Shown here piece by piece: positions 1-12,305 of a DNA stretch of 64,000 nucleotides. The stretch lies in assembly GCA_020726505.1 (NCBI GenBank), contig JAHLEZ010000017.1:310001-374000 (forward strand), in the 5' to 3' direction. Positions within the stretch are counted from its first letter, which is position 1, and the number at the start of each line of letters is the position of its first letter. Source of the stretch: Leptodontidium sp. MPI-SDFR-AT-0119 (Eukaryota; Ascomycota; Leotiomycetes; Helotiales; Leptodontidiaceae). A program made the translations under genes and the position numbers. The notes beneath the pieces are model-generated. The model was given only the letters and a program-made list of their open reading frames with translations, did no database searches and had not been told where the DNA came from.

Positions 1-748
1 ACTGCTGCGCCAGCTGCGGCAGCGGGTCTTAATCGTCCTGCGAGCGTTCCACCAGTGGGACAAGTCCCTCTTTCAACGAGGACGGCTTTGCCTACGACGT
101 CGAAACCAGCGTAGCCATCTACGCTACATCCCGCTGCGCCTGTCGGGCCTAGGACGAGAGGGAGAGTCACGCCTTCGGGGGATGTAGAGGGTGAGTACTG
201 GAGGCCGAAGACGAAAGTGTCGACGCCGTCTATGGAGAGGGAGATGGACGTCACGTTCGTCCAGAGAGCGGGGAAGTCCTGGACGTAGAAGGAGCTGGTC
301 TTGGATTGTTTGGAGAGCTGTTTGGTGATGAATTCCACGGATTCCGTGTAGCCTGGGTACCCGAAGGCGCGGTTGTTGTTGTTCCTCGAGGCGATCTTTT
401 GGAGGTTCATTAGGTTCTTCATTAAGCTGGGGGGGATGTTAGAAATTGACTATCCAATCTATCTCTTTTGTATAAATCTAAATAAAACAAAACAAAATGA
501 AAATAAAAACAAAAGAGAAGAATGGGATTGACAAAAAGGGGATAGTTATGGGAAAGAGATAATAAGTCTGGGATTCAATGCAATGCAATAAAATCGAAAA
601 CGTACCCCTTCTCAGTAATAGCATTCTGGAGTCCTTTCGAAGTGACGAATTTCGGTCCTGCGCGCTCTTGGATGGTAGAGCCATAGCCATCTACACACCC
701 AGCAGCCGCAAAGGCGCCTACAAGGAAAGGTAAATTAAGAAACTTCAT
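1..748 (-). CDS. Secreted leucine aminopeptidase, M28 family (3' end outside window)
   Basis: Partial gene running off the left edge. Exons read 748-606 and 426-1. The intron starts GTACG, ends CCCAG and falls inside a Gly codon. The product starts MKFLNLPFLVGAFAAAG, a signal peptide. An upstream in-frame codon at 769 would add a charged stretch ahead of it, so 748 is the better start. After the signal come a region typical of fungal LAP2/aminopeptidase Y enzymes (KFVTSKGLQ, then NNRAFGYPGYTESVEFI) and the beginning of a protease-associated (PA) domain (GKAVLVERGTCP). The zinc-binding catalytic residues of the M28 domain would lie beyond the window, so activity cannot be checked. The family releases N-terminal residues, often Leu, from peptides outside the cell. 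Confidence 0.85.
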
Positions 749-1873
749 CTTCTTTCTCCTTCCAATCAATCAATCAATCCACAGTTCGAGATCTGCCAAC
801 AAACAGAAACAAACAGAGACAGGAAATAAGAAAGAGAGAAGAGAGAAAAGAGGGAAGAGGAAAGAGGAGCTCCAGTTAGGTTAAATACTTACCTACCTAC
901 CTACCACTCTCTACCTAGTCCCTCTCTACATACATACTTACTGCTGGGGTTATACCATACTTACTGTATGTATGCATGCCATCATCATACTGTATGGATA
1001 CCTACCTACCTACCTAAGCAAGGAACACAACTCCCCTCCTTCCCCCTCCTCCCCGTCTCTTATCGCAGTCGCCAAGCGCGAAGCGAACGAGAGGAGAAGG
1101 GCTAAAATTTTTCGTTAATAAGAAGAGAGAGCACGAAAAAAAGAAAAAGTCTTGCCTCCTTCTTTAACCGTGCTGCAAATATGGAGATCGCGGTGGGGAG
1201 AGGCCTTGGCTCCAAGGAATACCAAGACCCCTTGAGAACCCCACCTTCCTGTTGGGGAGAGGGAGAGGGAGATACGGGCTCAGCTCACAGACACTGTACT
1301 GTGAAGGTAAGGTACGGTACGTATGACATGGCCGTGGGTGGGATGGGATGGGATGGGAGGGTGTGTACTGTACTGTAAGCTGGCGTTAATGGTGATGAAA
1401 GCATGTATGTGTAACCTTGAAAGGTGGGTTGAGTGATGGATTGGATTGATGGATTGATTGATGGCAAGGGAGGGAGGAATTTTCTGGCGGTGAGGTCTGT
1501 ATAGATGGGAACATACTTTGGACTAGAAAGAAGTGTTTTGAGAATGGGGCGATGATGCATGTGATGTTCTTAGTCTTGGAAATGACCACTTGGTGGAATA
1601 GAAAGATTATAAGCACAGGCATAGTGAACATGTATAGACGAGAGTAGAGGAGGACAGATAGGAGATGAAAAGCAGTTTAGCTTTGACAGCGAAAATAGCA
1701 ATGCTGAGCTAATTCCACAAATCTCACAACCGAAATTCCCCATCATCATTTATTCATTCATATCCATCCATCCCATCGCTCAACCACCTTACAAAATAAT
1801 CCATCCAAGCAAGGAAAGCAAAAGGCAACCGTAGTCTGACTCAGCAATCCTCCCTCCCATCCAGTCAAACCCC
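749..1873. other. Intergenic region with simple repeats
   Basis: No supportable gene. It is the upstream region of the aminopeptidase plus the 3' side of the Ppo gene. It contains purine-rich GA tracts around 820-875, CTAC-type tetranucleotide repeats at 891-905 and 1001-1015, and GATT/GATG-rich low-complexity sequence around 1435-1465. Short open frames here are not coding-like. Confidence 0.6.
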
Positions 1874-4800
1874 CTACTCCGCATCCCACTGAACTTTCAT
1901 AGTCGTCGGGAACGGGAAGAAACTCGTCTGCTCAGGCGTCATGTACATAGTCATACCATGCGGACCGGGAACAGTCTTCAAATCCCCCTGACTCTCACCA
2001 CCGCTATACCAACCACCACCAGGCGCACTCCCAACCACACGTCTCAGACCCTTGAGCCCAAACACAGTCTTGAACATCGCCGTCATAGCAGTGATACTCG
2101 CATCCATTCCCACACACTGATGCGGTCCCCATCCATAGATCAGATACGAATCCAGAGGTCGGTCGAGCAGGACGGTAGTAGGATCCGGAAAGGCGGCTGG
2201 GTCTTGGTTAGCGGCTTTGAGATCGACGAGGATGCGGGCGTTGGCTGGGACGGTTGTGGTGGATGAGCCGTCTGGGATGTCGACTTTGGTCGTTGCTGCG
2301 GAGGTGGGTTTGAAGTCGCGGAAGAGACCGACTGTTGCGCGTAGACGGGCGCCTTCGAGGAAGTAGCGTGTGATGAGCTCGTCTGCTTCTTTGGTGTTGG
2401 CCTTTGAGAGCTTGTAGAGCTCGGGGAGATATTTGGAACCGTCGCCTAGGTAGTAGTCTAGTGCTTGGGTGAAGACTTGGGATTGGTTGGCTGTCATTGA
2501 TGCTGCTGTTGGGAGACTGGGGAAGTTAGTAGGATATTTTGAGTGGGAGTGAAAAGGTGGCTTACATGTGTGACCAGACGACGTCTTTGATGGGGATCTT
2601 GCTGTCTAACATGCGTTGGATCATGTGAGTGCCATAATCCGTCAACGCTGTATGCTGGTGTAGCTTTGCGAGGACATCAGCAAGGAATCCTGTGGCAGAG
2701 ATGGCTTCTGCATTGAGCAGAATTAGGTCTCCTAATTGCTGTGCGAGAATGTGGGCGGCTTCCTTGATCTGGAAGCTCTTGTTTACATCTGCATTAAAGA
2801 ATATGCAGATGAAGCAAAGTGCCAGGACTTGGTACATCTCCTGCTCGGTATAGATGCCTCTTGGACAGTCCTCTGTCTTAATGGGCAAACTGAAGACCGA
2901 TGCGGCGAATCTGGCATTGACGAGATTGGAAACATCGCGAACAATGTCGACCTGATACGCATTCTTGCCAGGGACCTTGAAGCCGTACATCTTGAGAAGT
3001 TTGGTCGTGGTATCTTCGTAGAACCTCTTGACCTCGAACTGCCAATCCTTGGGATAGAGACCTTTCTTGATGAGATTCCTGGACGATTCGTTTGAAGGGT
3101 TATCACCAGACAACGCGAAGTCGGCACCGTTCACCTTCTTTGGCTGACTAGTCATGAACTTGATGGCATCTCCGGTTGTCACCTTCCAGTTTATTTTATC
3201 GCTGAGGATCTTCTTTGCTGCGGAATGCGACTTGAGGATGATGAGTTCTGGAGCCCTGCTTGGCTTGTCCCAGCTGTACTTGTCGGCTCGGTTCAGCGAT
3301 TTCGCAATGACCAAGTTTTCGCTGGGAATGACAAAGGGGAAGTGAGCATAGATTGAATCGCCCTTGAAGTGCTTGGGGAATGCCCGTAGGATGAGCTTGT
3401 AAAGAACGCAACCATCGTCAACGGAGCGATCGAATTGGACTTCGTTGTAACTATCACGGTCAGCACATTCAAGGAATGAGGGTCAGTGAACATACCCCCA
3501 ATTTGTCAGACTCCGTGGTGTGTAGTCAGTGGTGTAGAAGCGATCTCCTCTAACCAAACCGACAGCATCCGACAAGATTGCGTAGGAAGTCGTGAAATTG
3601 ACGCAGAGACCCGAACCAGGACTCATTGGCGGCTTTGCCTTCTCCGCGACAAGACCAGGATACAATTCGACGTAATCTGGATGATCGTACAGATTCTTCA
3701 ACTTCTCAGCTACTTCCGGATCAGGATTGATGTCCTCGAATGTGGAATGCTTCTTGAGGCCGGCGAATTCTCTGAACTCGTTTAGGGAAGCAATGTTCCA
3801 TGATCGAGCCTGGATGATGCCGAGAATCTCCACAGACTTCAAGATCTTTGGTACGCGATTCGCGCCGAAAGATCCTGCGACATCTTCGATGGAGGACTGC
3901 AAGATCTCAACCAAGTCATCGTCGTTGAATGAGCCATCAGCTTGACGCTTAAGACCTGCGAATGGACGCTCCAAGGGATCCTCTGGGGTTTTCGCTTCCA
4001 TCGCACGAAGAGCACCAAGCAGTTGACCGAGACTGACTTCTTCGGGCTTCTGGCCAGGGAACATCTTCGTGTAGATTTCTTGGGTCCATTTGTCATCTCT
4101 CTCAGAGACAGCTGAATGCCATCGATAGACTATAATTGTTAGTCGCTAGTTCATATCATGGTAGCACAAGACTTACTCAGATTGAACTCAGCTGATACTT
4201 GGTTACCACATCCCTCAGCTGCAGGCGTCTTGAAAAGCGTCTTGCCTTCCTCGGTTCTCGGATCAAGATCCCATTTGGTGTCGGTACGATTCAAGCTGAG
4301 GATAGTTCTGACATAGTCCTTGAGCACGATGTTGACGTAGAGACCGCAAGTAATCAAGCGACCAGTCTGGAACAGATCATTATCGTAGGTGTCCCACTTC
4401 TTCTTGGGATCGTCATCCTTGGGTTTGGTGAAACGTCCATTCTCATTGATTCTGTCATTTGTAAGACAGTGCAAAGACGCTAGGCTGTGAATTACTTACG
4501 CGGCAAGTTGGGTGACGACATAGTTGTGGAATCTGTTGAACATGATCACCAGTACTCCGACTCCAGGTGGGAAACCCAAGAGCCTCTTCTCGGAGAAGCA
4601 GTCAGGTTTGAGCAGCCCATTCTTGAATGTTCTGACAGTATTCTGTTCATCTTGATTGCTTCCATACAGAGGAGCGAGATCAAGGTATGAAGATGTCATG
4701 GAATTATTAAAATCGTCATGATCCTTTGATGGGTCAGTAATTGGGGGAAAGTTAGGAGTATATATAGAAGGAAATTAGAAAGAGTCGAACGTACTGTTCG

Positions 4801-5567
4801 AAAGATGTCGTGGATGATGATAGTGGCGAGGTAGAAGAGCATGCTCGAGATCTTGTTTGGATGTGGTTGAAATGTATCTCCTCTGACCATAAGACTATCG
4901 AAGATGGCTGCAGGATCCGGAAGAGCGATATTCTGAAGGATGGAAGGTTTTGCACTTCTGGCGTACGGAGTGTTTGCTGCTCCAAGTTGAGGGCTGATGA
5001 TCAAATCAGCATGTGAAAATAATTTTGTCTCAAGATGGAGAATCAAGGACAAATGGTAGGTTCGAAGGCTCTAATCAATCGAAATTTGAGTGCAAATAAG
5101 ACATGTAATACATACTTATGAATGTTGTTGTGAGAACCATCAGCAGCTCTGTACTTGTACTTGGTGCCAAGACTGCTCATTGGAGGATGCGGAAGAGCAT
5201 TCCAAAGCCCACTAATAAATCCTCCCGTAAGCTGTGTCGAAATCCTAGAGTTATCATCCAACTTCGCCAAGAGAGCAACCAGATGCTCGAGAACAAGCTT
5301 GCTATCATCTTGCTGTCCCTTGACTTCAGAACTGAAGAGCGCGAGGAGGGTCTCGACATCCTTGAATCCAATCTTGCTGAGATCCGCCAGAAGTGAGGTC
5401 ATGGTCTTTTTGTCTGGATCATTGGATGGGACGTATGGTGTTTCCGAGATAGGGGAGATGGATTTGCTGATGAGTTGTTTGGCGGCTTCGAGGTTGGCCT
5501 CGAGCTCTTTTCTCCAAGTTCCCTGCTCGGTACTGGAGGTGTCGACGGTGGTTTTGTTTGATGCCAT
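1874..5567 (-). CDS. ppoA: Psi-factor producing oxygenase (linoleate dioxygenase/P450 fusion)
   Basis: Seven exons (5567-5116, 4993-4795, 4723-4500, 4451-4177, 4129-3496, 3450-2566, 2516-1874) join in phase into 1103 residues, close to the usual ~1,080-residue PpoA size. The N-terminal half is a haem peroxidase/cyclooxygenase-like dioxygenase: HDIFRT carries the likely distal His, then SSYLDLAPLYG, then YRWH at 385-388 with the catalytic Tyr385 and proximal His388. The C-terminal half is P450-like: ANQSQ (899-903) matches the I-helix motif linked to hydroperoxide isomerisation, and YGWGPHQCVG places the haem-thiolate Cys at 1024. Known enzymes oxygenate linoleic acid at C8 or C10 and rearrange the hydroperoxide to diols; these psi factors affect sporulation. 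Both active sites look intact, so a diol synthase (PpoA-like) is inferred over PpoC-like enzymes that lack the Cys. Regiochemistry cannot be read from sequence. Confidence 0.93.
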
Positions 5568-6010
5568 GATGAAATTATCAGGATTTGATAGTGGGAGGCT
5601 CCAGGTAATCTTGAATTTGGAGACGATGCTGATAAGAAGAGGTTGAGGCGGGGAGGTAGAAATTAATTCAGCCTAGTCTTCTTTGACCTGACCTGGCTAA
5701 GTGAGTCTAGAAGCTTGATCAAACGTGTACTCTTCGGCCGACTTCGGGAATCTCAGAGCTCAGAAAATGAGGCTGGCCTAGGAAGGAATTGATGCTGTAA
5801 CGGCAGTTGATCAATCAACAAGGCAGGAACAGTTCAAGAGAGGTATTGGGTAGGGGTTGCACAGTTGAAGAGATCTATCTGATATGTCTGAGAAGATACG
5901 GCAACGGTCAAGCGAAGATAGAAGGCGCAGGATGCAAGAACAAAACACAACAGATTTATGAAAACAGAGGGGAAAGCAACGGATCTTATATCCTATGCAG
6001 TAGGCTGGAA

Positions 6011-6036
6011 TGACTGACTGACTGACTGACTGACTG
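6011..6036. repeat. TGAC microsatellite
   Basis: Six and a half perfect tandem copies of a TGAC tetranucleotide, followed by GCAGGCAGG and a TTGG run. It lies upstream of the Ppo gene. Confidence 0.9.
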
Positions 6037-6428
6037 CAGGCAGGTAGGTTGGTTGGTTGGTACTTTTAAGTGCCTAGGCCTAGGCAAGTAGGCATTCAGC
6101 ATTCAGACAAGAGGCGGGCTGAGGCTGAGCAGGCGGTTGGTACCACGGAGCGGAGTACTCGAGTGGGTAGGTAGGTAGCTCTGACAGAATGTCCTGTCCC
6201 ACAGTACTGTACGTATGTAGCTGGCCCGCCCCGCCGCGCCTGGCGACACCGTGGACCCCGGTCACTTCCCCGCCAATCAGGGTGCCCGCGAAGGTCAAGC
6301 AGCTCCTAATCAGTTGCGCTGCAGTGGTGGGTGGATGGACGAATGAATGAATGGATGGGGTGGATGTCGCTGTGGATGAATAGCGAGCGAGCGTGGAACT
6401 TATGCAAGCCTGGACTAGCTGCTCAATA

Positions 6429-6717
6429 CTATCCCCCCCCCTAAACAAACGTTAAACGTGAACTTTTGGGGCCAAAGGCGTAGAGCGCCCACTCTGACTG
6501 GATAACAACCCGGAACATAGCCTTGTTCACCTTGAAGCACGTGCCAAATTCTGGTCAATTGTAAAGGCAAGGGTGGCTGTAGAAGGTTCGAGAGGCCTTG
6601 TTGCCCTTGTCAGAGGCTGAATATGCGCCGAAGTATTGGATAAACCCCCTAGAAGACTACCCACACGAGGTCCAGTTTTCTTGAGGTTTAACGTTTGTTT
6701 AGGGGGGGGGGGGATAG
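6429..6717. mobile_element. MITE, Tc1/mariner-like, with TA target duplication
   Basis: A 289 bp non-coding element. Its ends are inverted repeats of about 29-32 bp: the left end reads CTAT, nine C, then TAAACAAACGTTAAAC; the right end is the reverse complement with twelve instead of nine in the homopolymer. TA dinucleotides flank both sides (6427-6428 and 6718-6719), as expected for a Tc1/mariner target-site duplication. The interior holds no transposase. The nearly identical ends suggest a fairly recent or conserved copy. The family name is unknown to me. Confidence 0.8.
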
Positions 6718-8372
6718 TAGTACGGTTGGGTTTGCATGCAACGGTGGCACGATAGATGGTGCACGTTGCAGGTTGTGAGACGGACGGAGATGCAGGAGAA
6801 GGTGTAGGGCAAGCAAGCACTCACTAGGGTGGGCATTTCAGCTCCGCGCCAGGAACGGGGCGGCCGTTGCTAGGATTTAGAATATCTTAGAATAGAGTAT
6901 AGAGTAAATAGGTGTGATTGGATTGGACTTATTGAATTGGCGCTGGATTTGCTTTACCCCTCCTCCATCTTCTCTTCTCCCCTCCTCCCCCACATATAAA
7001 GAAAGGGCTGACGTGAGAAATCATATTGCAACGCATGCGGCTTTTCATTTGCATATGTATGCTGTCTCATGTCCGTCCGAGTTATTTCAATTTTTTTTTC
7101 TTTCCCTTTTTCATCTTGCATGTACTATTTTTTCCGGCTGTCTACCTTACGTAGCCTTGCATTTTGCATTCTTTACTTCTGTGTTCAATTCTTGGAGGGG
7201 CTGTGGAACGAGGCTATCGTGAAAGGCTGACAGGTAGAGTTGTACCGTCGAAGCTTTGCGTCACCGAGATCTCGGATGTTCAGCCTTCCTTTCGATGGTT
7301 CATAGATAGCCTTGTCCTTCCTTACCCTTCTTTATTGCGGCCACTCATCTATGTACTGTGCTGGGTCCTAGGCTATGAAATTTGCTCACGTTTCCTCAAT
7401 TCTGGTAAAGTCAAAATCCGGGTATTACCTGGATTTTTTTTGGGGTACGGAGCTGTTTCTACGTGACACAATATTGAGAAGATGGTACTGTACTGCAAGG
7501 TAATACATTTACTTCATCTGCCAAACACTCGAAAAATCGCTTGACAATGGGAGGCCATGTCACATGCTGCCAATCACGTGATATCTCCGATTGAATTCCA
7601 GGTCATGAACCAGAATGCGTCGTGATCGTCGATATTATCAAACTACATTTTGTTGATTCCCATGCCTTAGATATGCCAAATGTCACAAGAAACGTTGCAG
7701 CTCGTCATTCGAGCATCGTCGACTTAAAACATCCCTAAAGCTGATCCTGGGCTAGTGAGCCGCCTTACAAAAGATTAAATACTTCGGACACAGCACTAGA
7801 TTTCAAGTCGGCTATCATAGTCGCACATGTAATTCAATGAAAATGTATCTATCTCACTTGCTCATACCAAAATGGCAAGTGGGAAATCGACAAATTATCA
7901 TCCCGCTTACCCACTAACAGTGACTTACTCCCCTCTCCCCTCCTTATTCCTCAAACCCCACGACCAACCAAATCAATACAACGAAAATAAATACCACATG
8001 CCGATATAAGCAGGAGTGATTGATTGATTGAAATCTGTGTCGTATTACATCTTCACAATTTATAATAACATTTGATATTTCCCGGCACTCACCCAATCCC
8101 CTCCAAACGCCAGAAACAGGCAGGCGGCGGGTATGGGTCAGCTCGGGCTGCTTGCTGACAGCGTCAAGCCACAAAGCTTCGTAACTTATGACCCGACAGA
8201 AATTAGAGTTGGGATATGCATGACATTCAGCTCTCGTTGAGAGCGGTGTGGGATTTTTCAGGTACGGCTTGGTGGGGAAAAGGCGAGGATTTGGGAATCC
8301 TGCTTATTGCTTCCCCGCCTTTGAACTTACATTCCAGTACTCAAACAAAAACAAAAACAACCTACTATCTAC

Positions 8373-9980
8373 TTATGCAATACTCCCTTCCCCCATGCAA
8401 CTGAAGTTATCTACGGTATCCTCCCACCCCTCAGTCTCGCTCAGACCACCATCTTGACGCGCATTGCCAGACAACAGCATTGCGTCATCGAAGTAGACAC
8501 TATCATGCTCCACCAAGAGCAAATCTTGGTCTTGATCCTCAAGGTATTCAGGATATGAGTCTGGGACGTTGAAGTGTTCATTTTGAGAGACGGTAGGCAC
8601 TACAATTCGGGCCTGAGACGAATACTGATTTAGAGCAGCGTCATGCTCGCCCGCGAGACGACTTTCCGATGTGCTGCGCTTCGTGGGATTTGTTCCGCGA
8701 GAATGGTATCCAGAGTCCGTACCTTTGTATACGACGTATTCGAATCCATAGTCGTATTGCTTCTCGTTCTCGGCCAAGATCTCGGAATGCAGCAGGGCCA
8801 GCTTCGATTCTTTTCGATCGGGAGATATGCCTGCTGGATCAGCAGACAGTAGGTAGTAAGGAATCAGATAGTCGTAGACTTGGAAAAATTCTCGTTAGTC
8901 TTTTCTTGTTTTCCGCACCTTGCAACCCAGTACAGTGTTCAGAAGTGGGCACTTACAGGGCGATGGCAGCTGCTCTTCATCACCGAAAATGGACTGGTAT
9001 ATCCTTTGCCACTTGTCACCACCACTTCCATTCTTGCTCCCCTGTTCTTCCCAGGCTAGAAAGCGGACTTCTTGCTCTTGGGTCAACCACTCCGGATCGC
9101 TCCTGGTAAATTCTCGAGCTGTGCATTCTCCAGATGCGTTTTGGTGCGTTGCTTTGATCTCCTTGATTGTTTCCTTCTTGGCCTCCTGGAACCTCTTTTT
9201 GCAAATCAAGCAGCCATATTGAAGGGAATGGATGCGTTTTATGTGCTCGCTGGCTTCATGTTAGTCAACAGGCAGACATCCAACTAAACATGAGACGCTT
9301 ACTTCAACTTTCCTATGTCCTTGAATCCCCGGGGAACCGTACAGGCGTTATTGATGTGGTGATAACGGCTGGGGCAGTGTTTGGCGAACGGGCAAGCGAA
9401 GTATTCCGAGTATTGTTCCGGTGGATACCTCGCTTCGTTGTTTTCGGGTGACGTTGATAGTAACTCCTGCCCGTTACACACTGTTGCCGACGAGCCTTCT
9501 AAGCTTCCCGTGTTGCTTTCATGCTGAAGTTTTCTCGGCTGTTCCGAGTCGTTGTATGGACCCTTTCGTTTGATGGCGGTGGCCTTCGGACGCCTCTCAG
9601 CGGGCATTGGCAATTGTCTACTAAGACTTCACACGAGATGTTTCAAAATAGGCAATTGCTTTGTCTGCTCGGTCGCGGTGTCGCGAAACAGTCAATTCTT
9701 TACTGACTTTGTGAAATTGAAGCGTTACGGTGAGAGGATTCGGCTCGAGAAGGAAACGATTCAGATGGTACGTTCCTAGCGGCGAATGAAGACTATTTTC
9801 TTGGTCTGGAGTAGGGGCATAAGAAGATATGGACTGAACACCAGCCGTAAATACGTCAGTGATTTCGCTCTTTTGACAATAAATCGACAAGGAGATGCGA
9901 AAAGGGCAGGGAATAGGAATAGTTAACATTACCTCAGTATCAGAGTCGTGCGAACCGTCGCAAGAACGAACAGATGACAT
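8373..9980 (-). CDS. C2H2-like zinc-finger protein, fungal family of unknown function
   Basis: Five exons (9980-9933, 9833-9772, 9620-9303, 9249-8957, 8878-8373) join in phase to 408 residues. The centre carries a compact Cys/His array: Cys115, Cys121, Cys132, then KLNEHIKRIH with His145 and His150, then CLIC (156-159). This resembles the degenerate C2H2 module of a large uncharacterised family in filamentous ascomycetes, in which a finger is followed by a helical segment with a conserved Trp-rich stretch (here about WLTQEQEVRFLAWEE, then KWQRIYQSIFGDEE) and an acidic, low-complexity tail. Nucleic-acid binding is plausible but unproven. The first two small exons rest only on splice phase, so the N-terminus is less certain. 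Confidence 0.75.
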
Positions 9981-10804
9981 ACAGGCTGGCTTCGACCCTG
10001 ATTGAGCTTCGACACCGTTGCGGCAAGCTCAGCTGGTCTTTGCGGTCACTTACTTGAGCAGATGGAGGAACATATGGAGTGACTTGCAGAAGACTGGGAA
10101 CGGGGAATTAATTGTTAGGTGAAGAGCATTTTTCATCACAACATGATGGATCGCATATGCGATTGAGCCAACGGGCATAGGCTAAGCTCCAGCCACAATG
10201 TTTCTCCTGGCGTTCTTGTGCTACCCTCGCTTCCAAGATCTATTCCAGGATCTGCCTCACGCAAACAAATTTTGCGCTCAAAGAATATCCGAAAAGTCAG
10301 AAGCAATTCAAATTCGTGGTTTGTGAAGGGGGGATTTCAATACGAGAGGACCTCGCTAGTTTGGCTACGCTCTCTATTTCTCGCTGCCTATAGAATCATA
10401 GCCTAGCGCAAGGTCTCCAAAGGTATCGATACTCATCGAACTCTGAACTGCTACTTGCTTTGCAGATGGATTAATTACTCTGAGTGCTATTCGTCGGTTT
10501 TAGATGACATTCTCGTCCTAATTGAGACCAGCTTGATATTGAAGCTCGCTGCTTGCCGCAGCTCATTTTGGCGGCCAGCTCAGGGCACTGGGATCGCGAG
10601 TGCGATCCTGTCCCTCAATCGCACCGGCGATAGAGCACTATTATTCCATTTTACTTGGAATCTCGGATAGGAGATTTCTTTCTCGGTGCGCAGAGCAGCA
10701 TCAAAACCCTTCCGCCTCGTTTGCCTCGTTTTTACTTCGATCGTGCTTCGCAATTCTCAAAGAAGTTCCTTCTTCATCACGACTTAATCATCGGAGTCTC
10801 GGTC
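9981..10804. other. Intergenic region between divergent genes
   Basis: It lies between the zinc-finger gene (minus) and the two-TM protein gene (plus), so it should carry both promoters. A frame open from 10655 runs into the downstream gene but has no ATG before 10805. No other feature seen. Confidence 0.5.
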
Positions 10805-11531
10805 ATGTCGGCTCCCATTACACTCGAACTCCGGACATTGCCTTTGGCGACACCTGAAAGAGCCGCTCCACCCTCTGTAGTAACCAGGACCGAGTCCACC
10901 CATCACAATCACACTATCCTCGTTGTGTTCCAAGGATCACAATCACGTTTCAGCCTCAGACTTCTGGAGGCGACAACTACGGAGACGGGAGAGCAAGTCA
11001 TGACTCGGCTGAAAGAGCTTTGGCTCGAAGATACTTTTCAGAGCAAGGTCTCGAGACTTATTCGTCTTTTCTTTTGGAAGCCTGTGATCGAAGAGGTTTC
11101 AATTCAGAACGTAAGAGACTCCTGTCTCTCCCGACTTGAACTAAGTCTTGCTGACAGTCATGTAGATCCCATCAACTAATGTTGAGTCTTTGCAATATCC
11201 CATTGAAGTCATCATCTCAACACGCACGCCGTCACCTGCGTTAACTGCTGCTTTCTGCCGTCCCTCCTTGCTCTATCTCGATGGTCCCTTTATCACACGA
11301 TATCCCAATATGCTTTTGAGCTTGGATTCACGGGTTGGGATCATGGTTGCGAAGGAGTTGAACAAAGGCTCGATGTTTTGGATTCTTGTCGCGGCGCTGT
11401 GCGGCTCAATCACGATCGGTCTGCTCGTGGGACTTTGGTGTTCTTGGGCCGATCTTGGTATCGCAAGTACATCCGGACTTTTTGGAATCATTGCTGTTAT
11501 TGTCGGTGTTTTCTTTTGGATGTTTAAGTGA
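10805..11531 (+). CDS. Small membrane protein, unrecognised
   Basis: Two exons, 10805-11110 and 11166-11531, join in phase 0 across a 55 bp GTAAGA...TAG intron to give 223 residues. ATG 10805 is the first Met of the open frame. The N-terminal ~165 residues look soluble (MSAPITLELRTLPLATPE at the start). The C-terminus has two hydrophobic helices, about FWILVAALCGSITIGLLVGLW and GLFGIIAVIVGVFFWMF, ending at the last residues: a tail-anchored hairpin. I do not recognise the family. The layout, a soluble region followed by two closing TM helices, is common among orphan proteins of fungal accessory regions. A function is not assigned. Confidence 0.6.
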
Positions 11532-12305
11532 GCGATTGTGAGTGATTGTTGGTAGATGATATACAAGCAGGTAGGTTTAAAAAAAAATGTAAAACTTAGG
11601 TTTCCTTCTAGACAGATACATATCCGGGGGGGGGGTTAAGAGAAGCAAGAAGGAATTGTCGTTTAGTTAATCTCTCACAATAGAATTTTTTTTTGTTGGT
11701 ACACATGCATCTGAATCCCTTTGCCGCTCGTTCAGTCTAATAAACTCTTCAAATTTCCAATTTAAAAACGGATCAAAGGTACTCATGGTCAGTTCCATCG
11801 ATTGGGTGTTGTCTGTGTCATGATTAAAACATTTAATAGTCAGGTTGTACGATATATATCAAGGTCTCCCTAGCGTGCCTTCAAGCTCAAATTGGGACTT
11901 CATGTGGGACTAGCGCCGATTGGAAGCGAGGCACCGCACCACCTTTTCTCTCCTTGGTACTATCAACCTAACATAGCATCAACATAATCTAACGACGTCA
12001 AAAACCCCGCCTTTGCTGATTATGACGGTTATGAAAGCCACCCTTAATCCGGGGTTTCTCTCCCAGTTGATCGCCCAAGTGCATCGCGGCTTGTGACCCC
12101 CTGAATTTGAAGCACTGAATGAGCTCATATGTCATGGTCTTCACCCCTTCCACGAAGTAAGACAATACACACGGTTCTGGACCTCAGTTTATGGCGTATT
12201 GATCTTTCTAGGCAACAAATCCCATACAAGCTCTGATTGCTGCTTGTTCGGGATGGCTGGTAACTTCGCGCAAGATGCCTTGCCACGTGTCCGAGAAACA
12301 TTGAT
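11532..12305. other. Intergenic region
   Basis: AT-rich with homopolymer runs: A at about 11580, G at about 11625, T at about 11688. No gene or RNA signal recognised. Confidence 0.5.

Larger units (their letters stand above)
5568..8372. other. Long intergenic region, Ppo promoter side
   Basis: About 2.8 kb without a convincing gene. It contains the Ppo upstream region, a TGAC microsatellite, a TTGG repeat (about 6046-6061) and a 289 bp inverted-repeat element (listed separately). From about 6940 to 7470 the plus strand is T/C-rich. Open frames here have no recognisable domain. Confidence 0.55.

Noticed and set aside
11620..11637. Poly-G run resembling the MITE end
   Set aside because: Flanking bases do not match the MITE terminus and no partner repeat was found.
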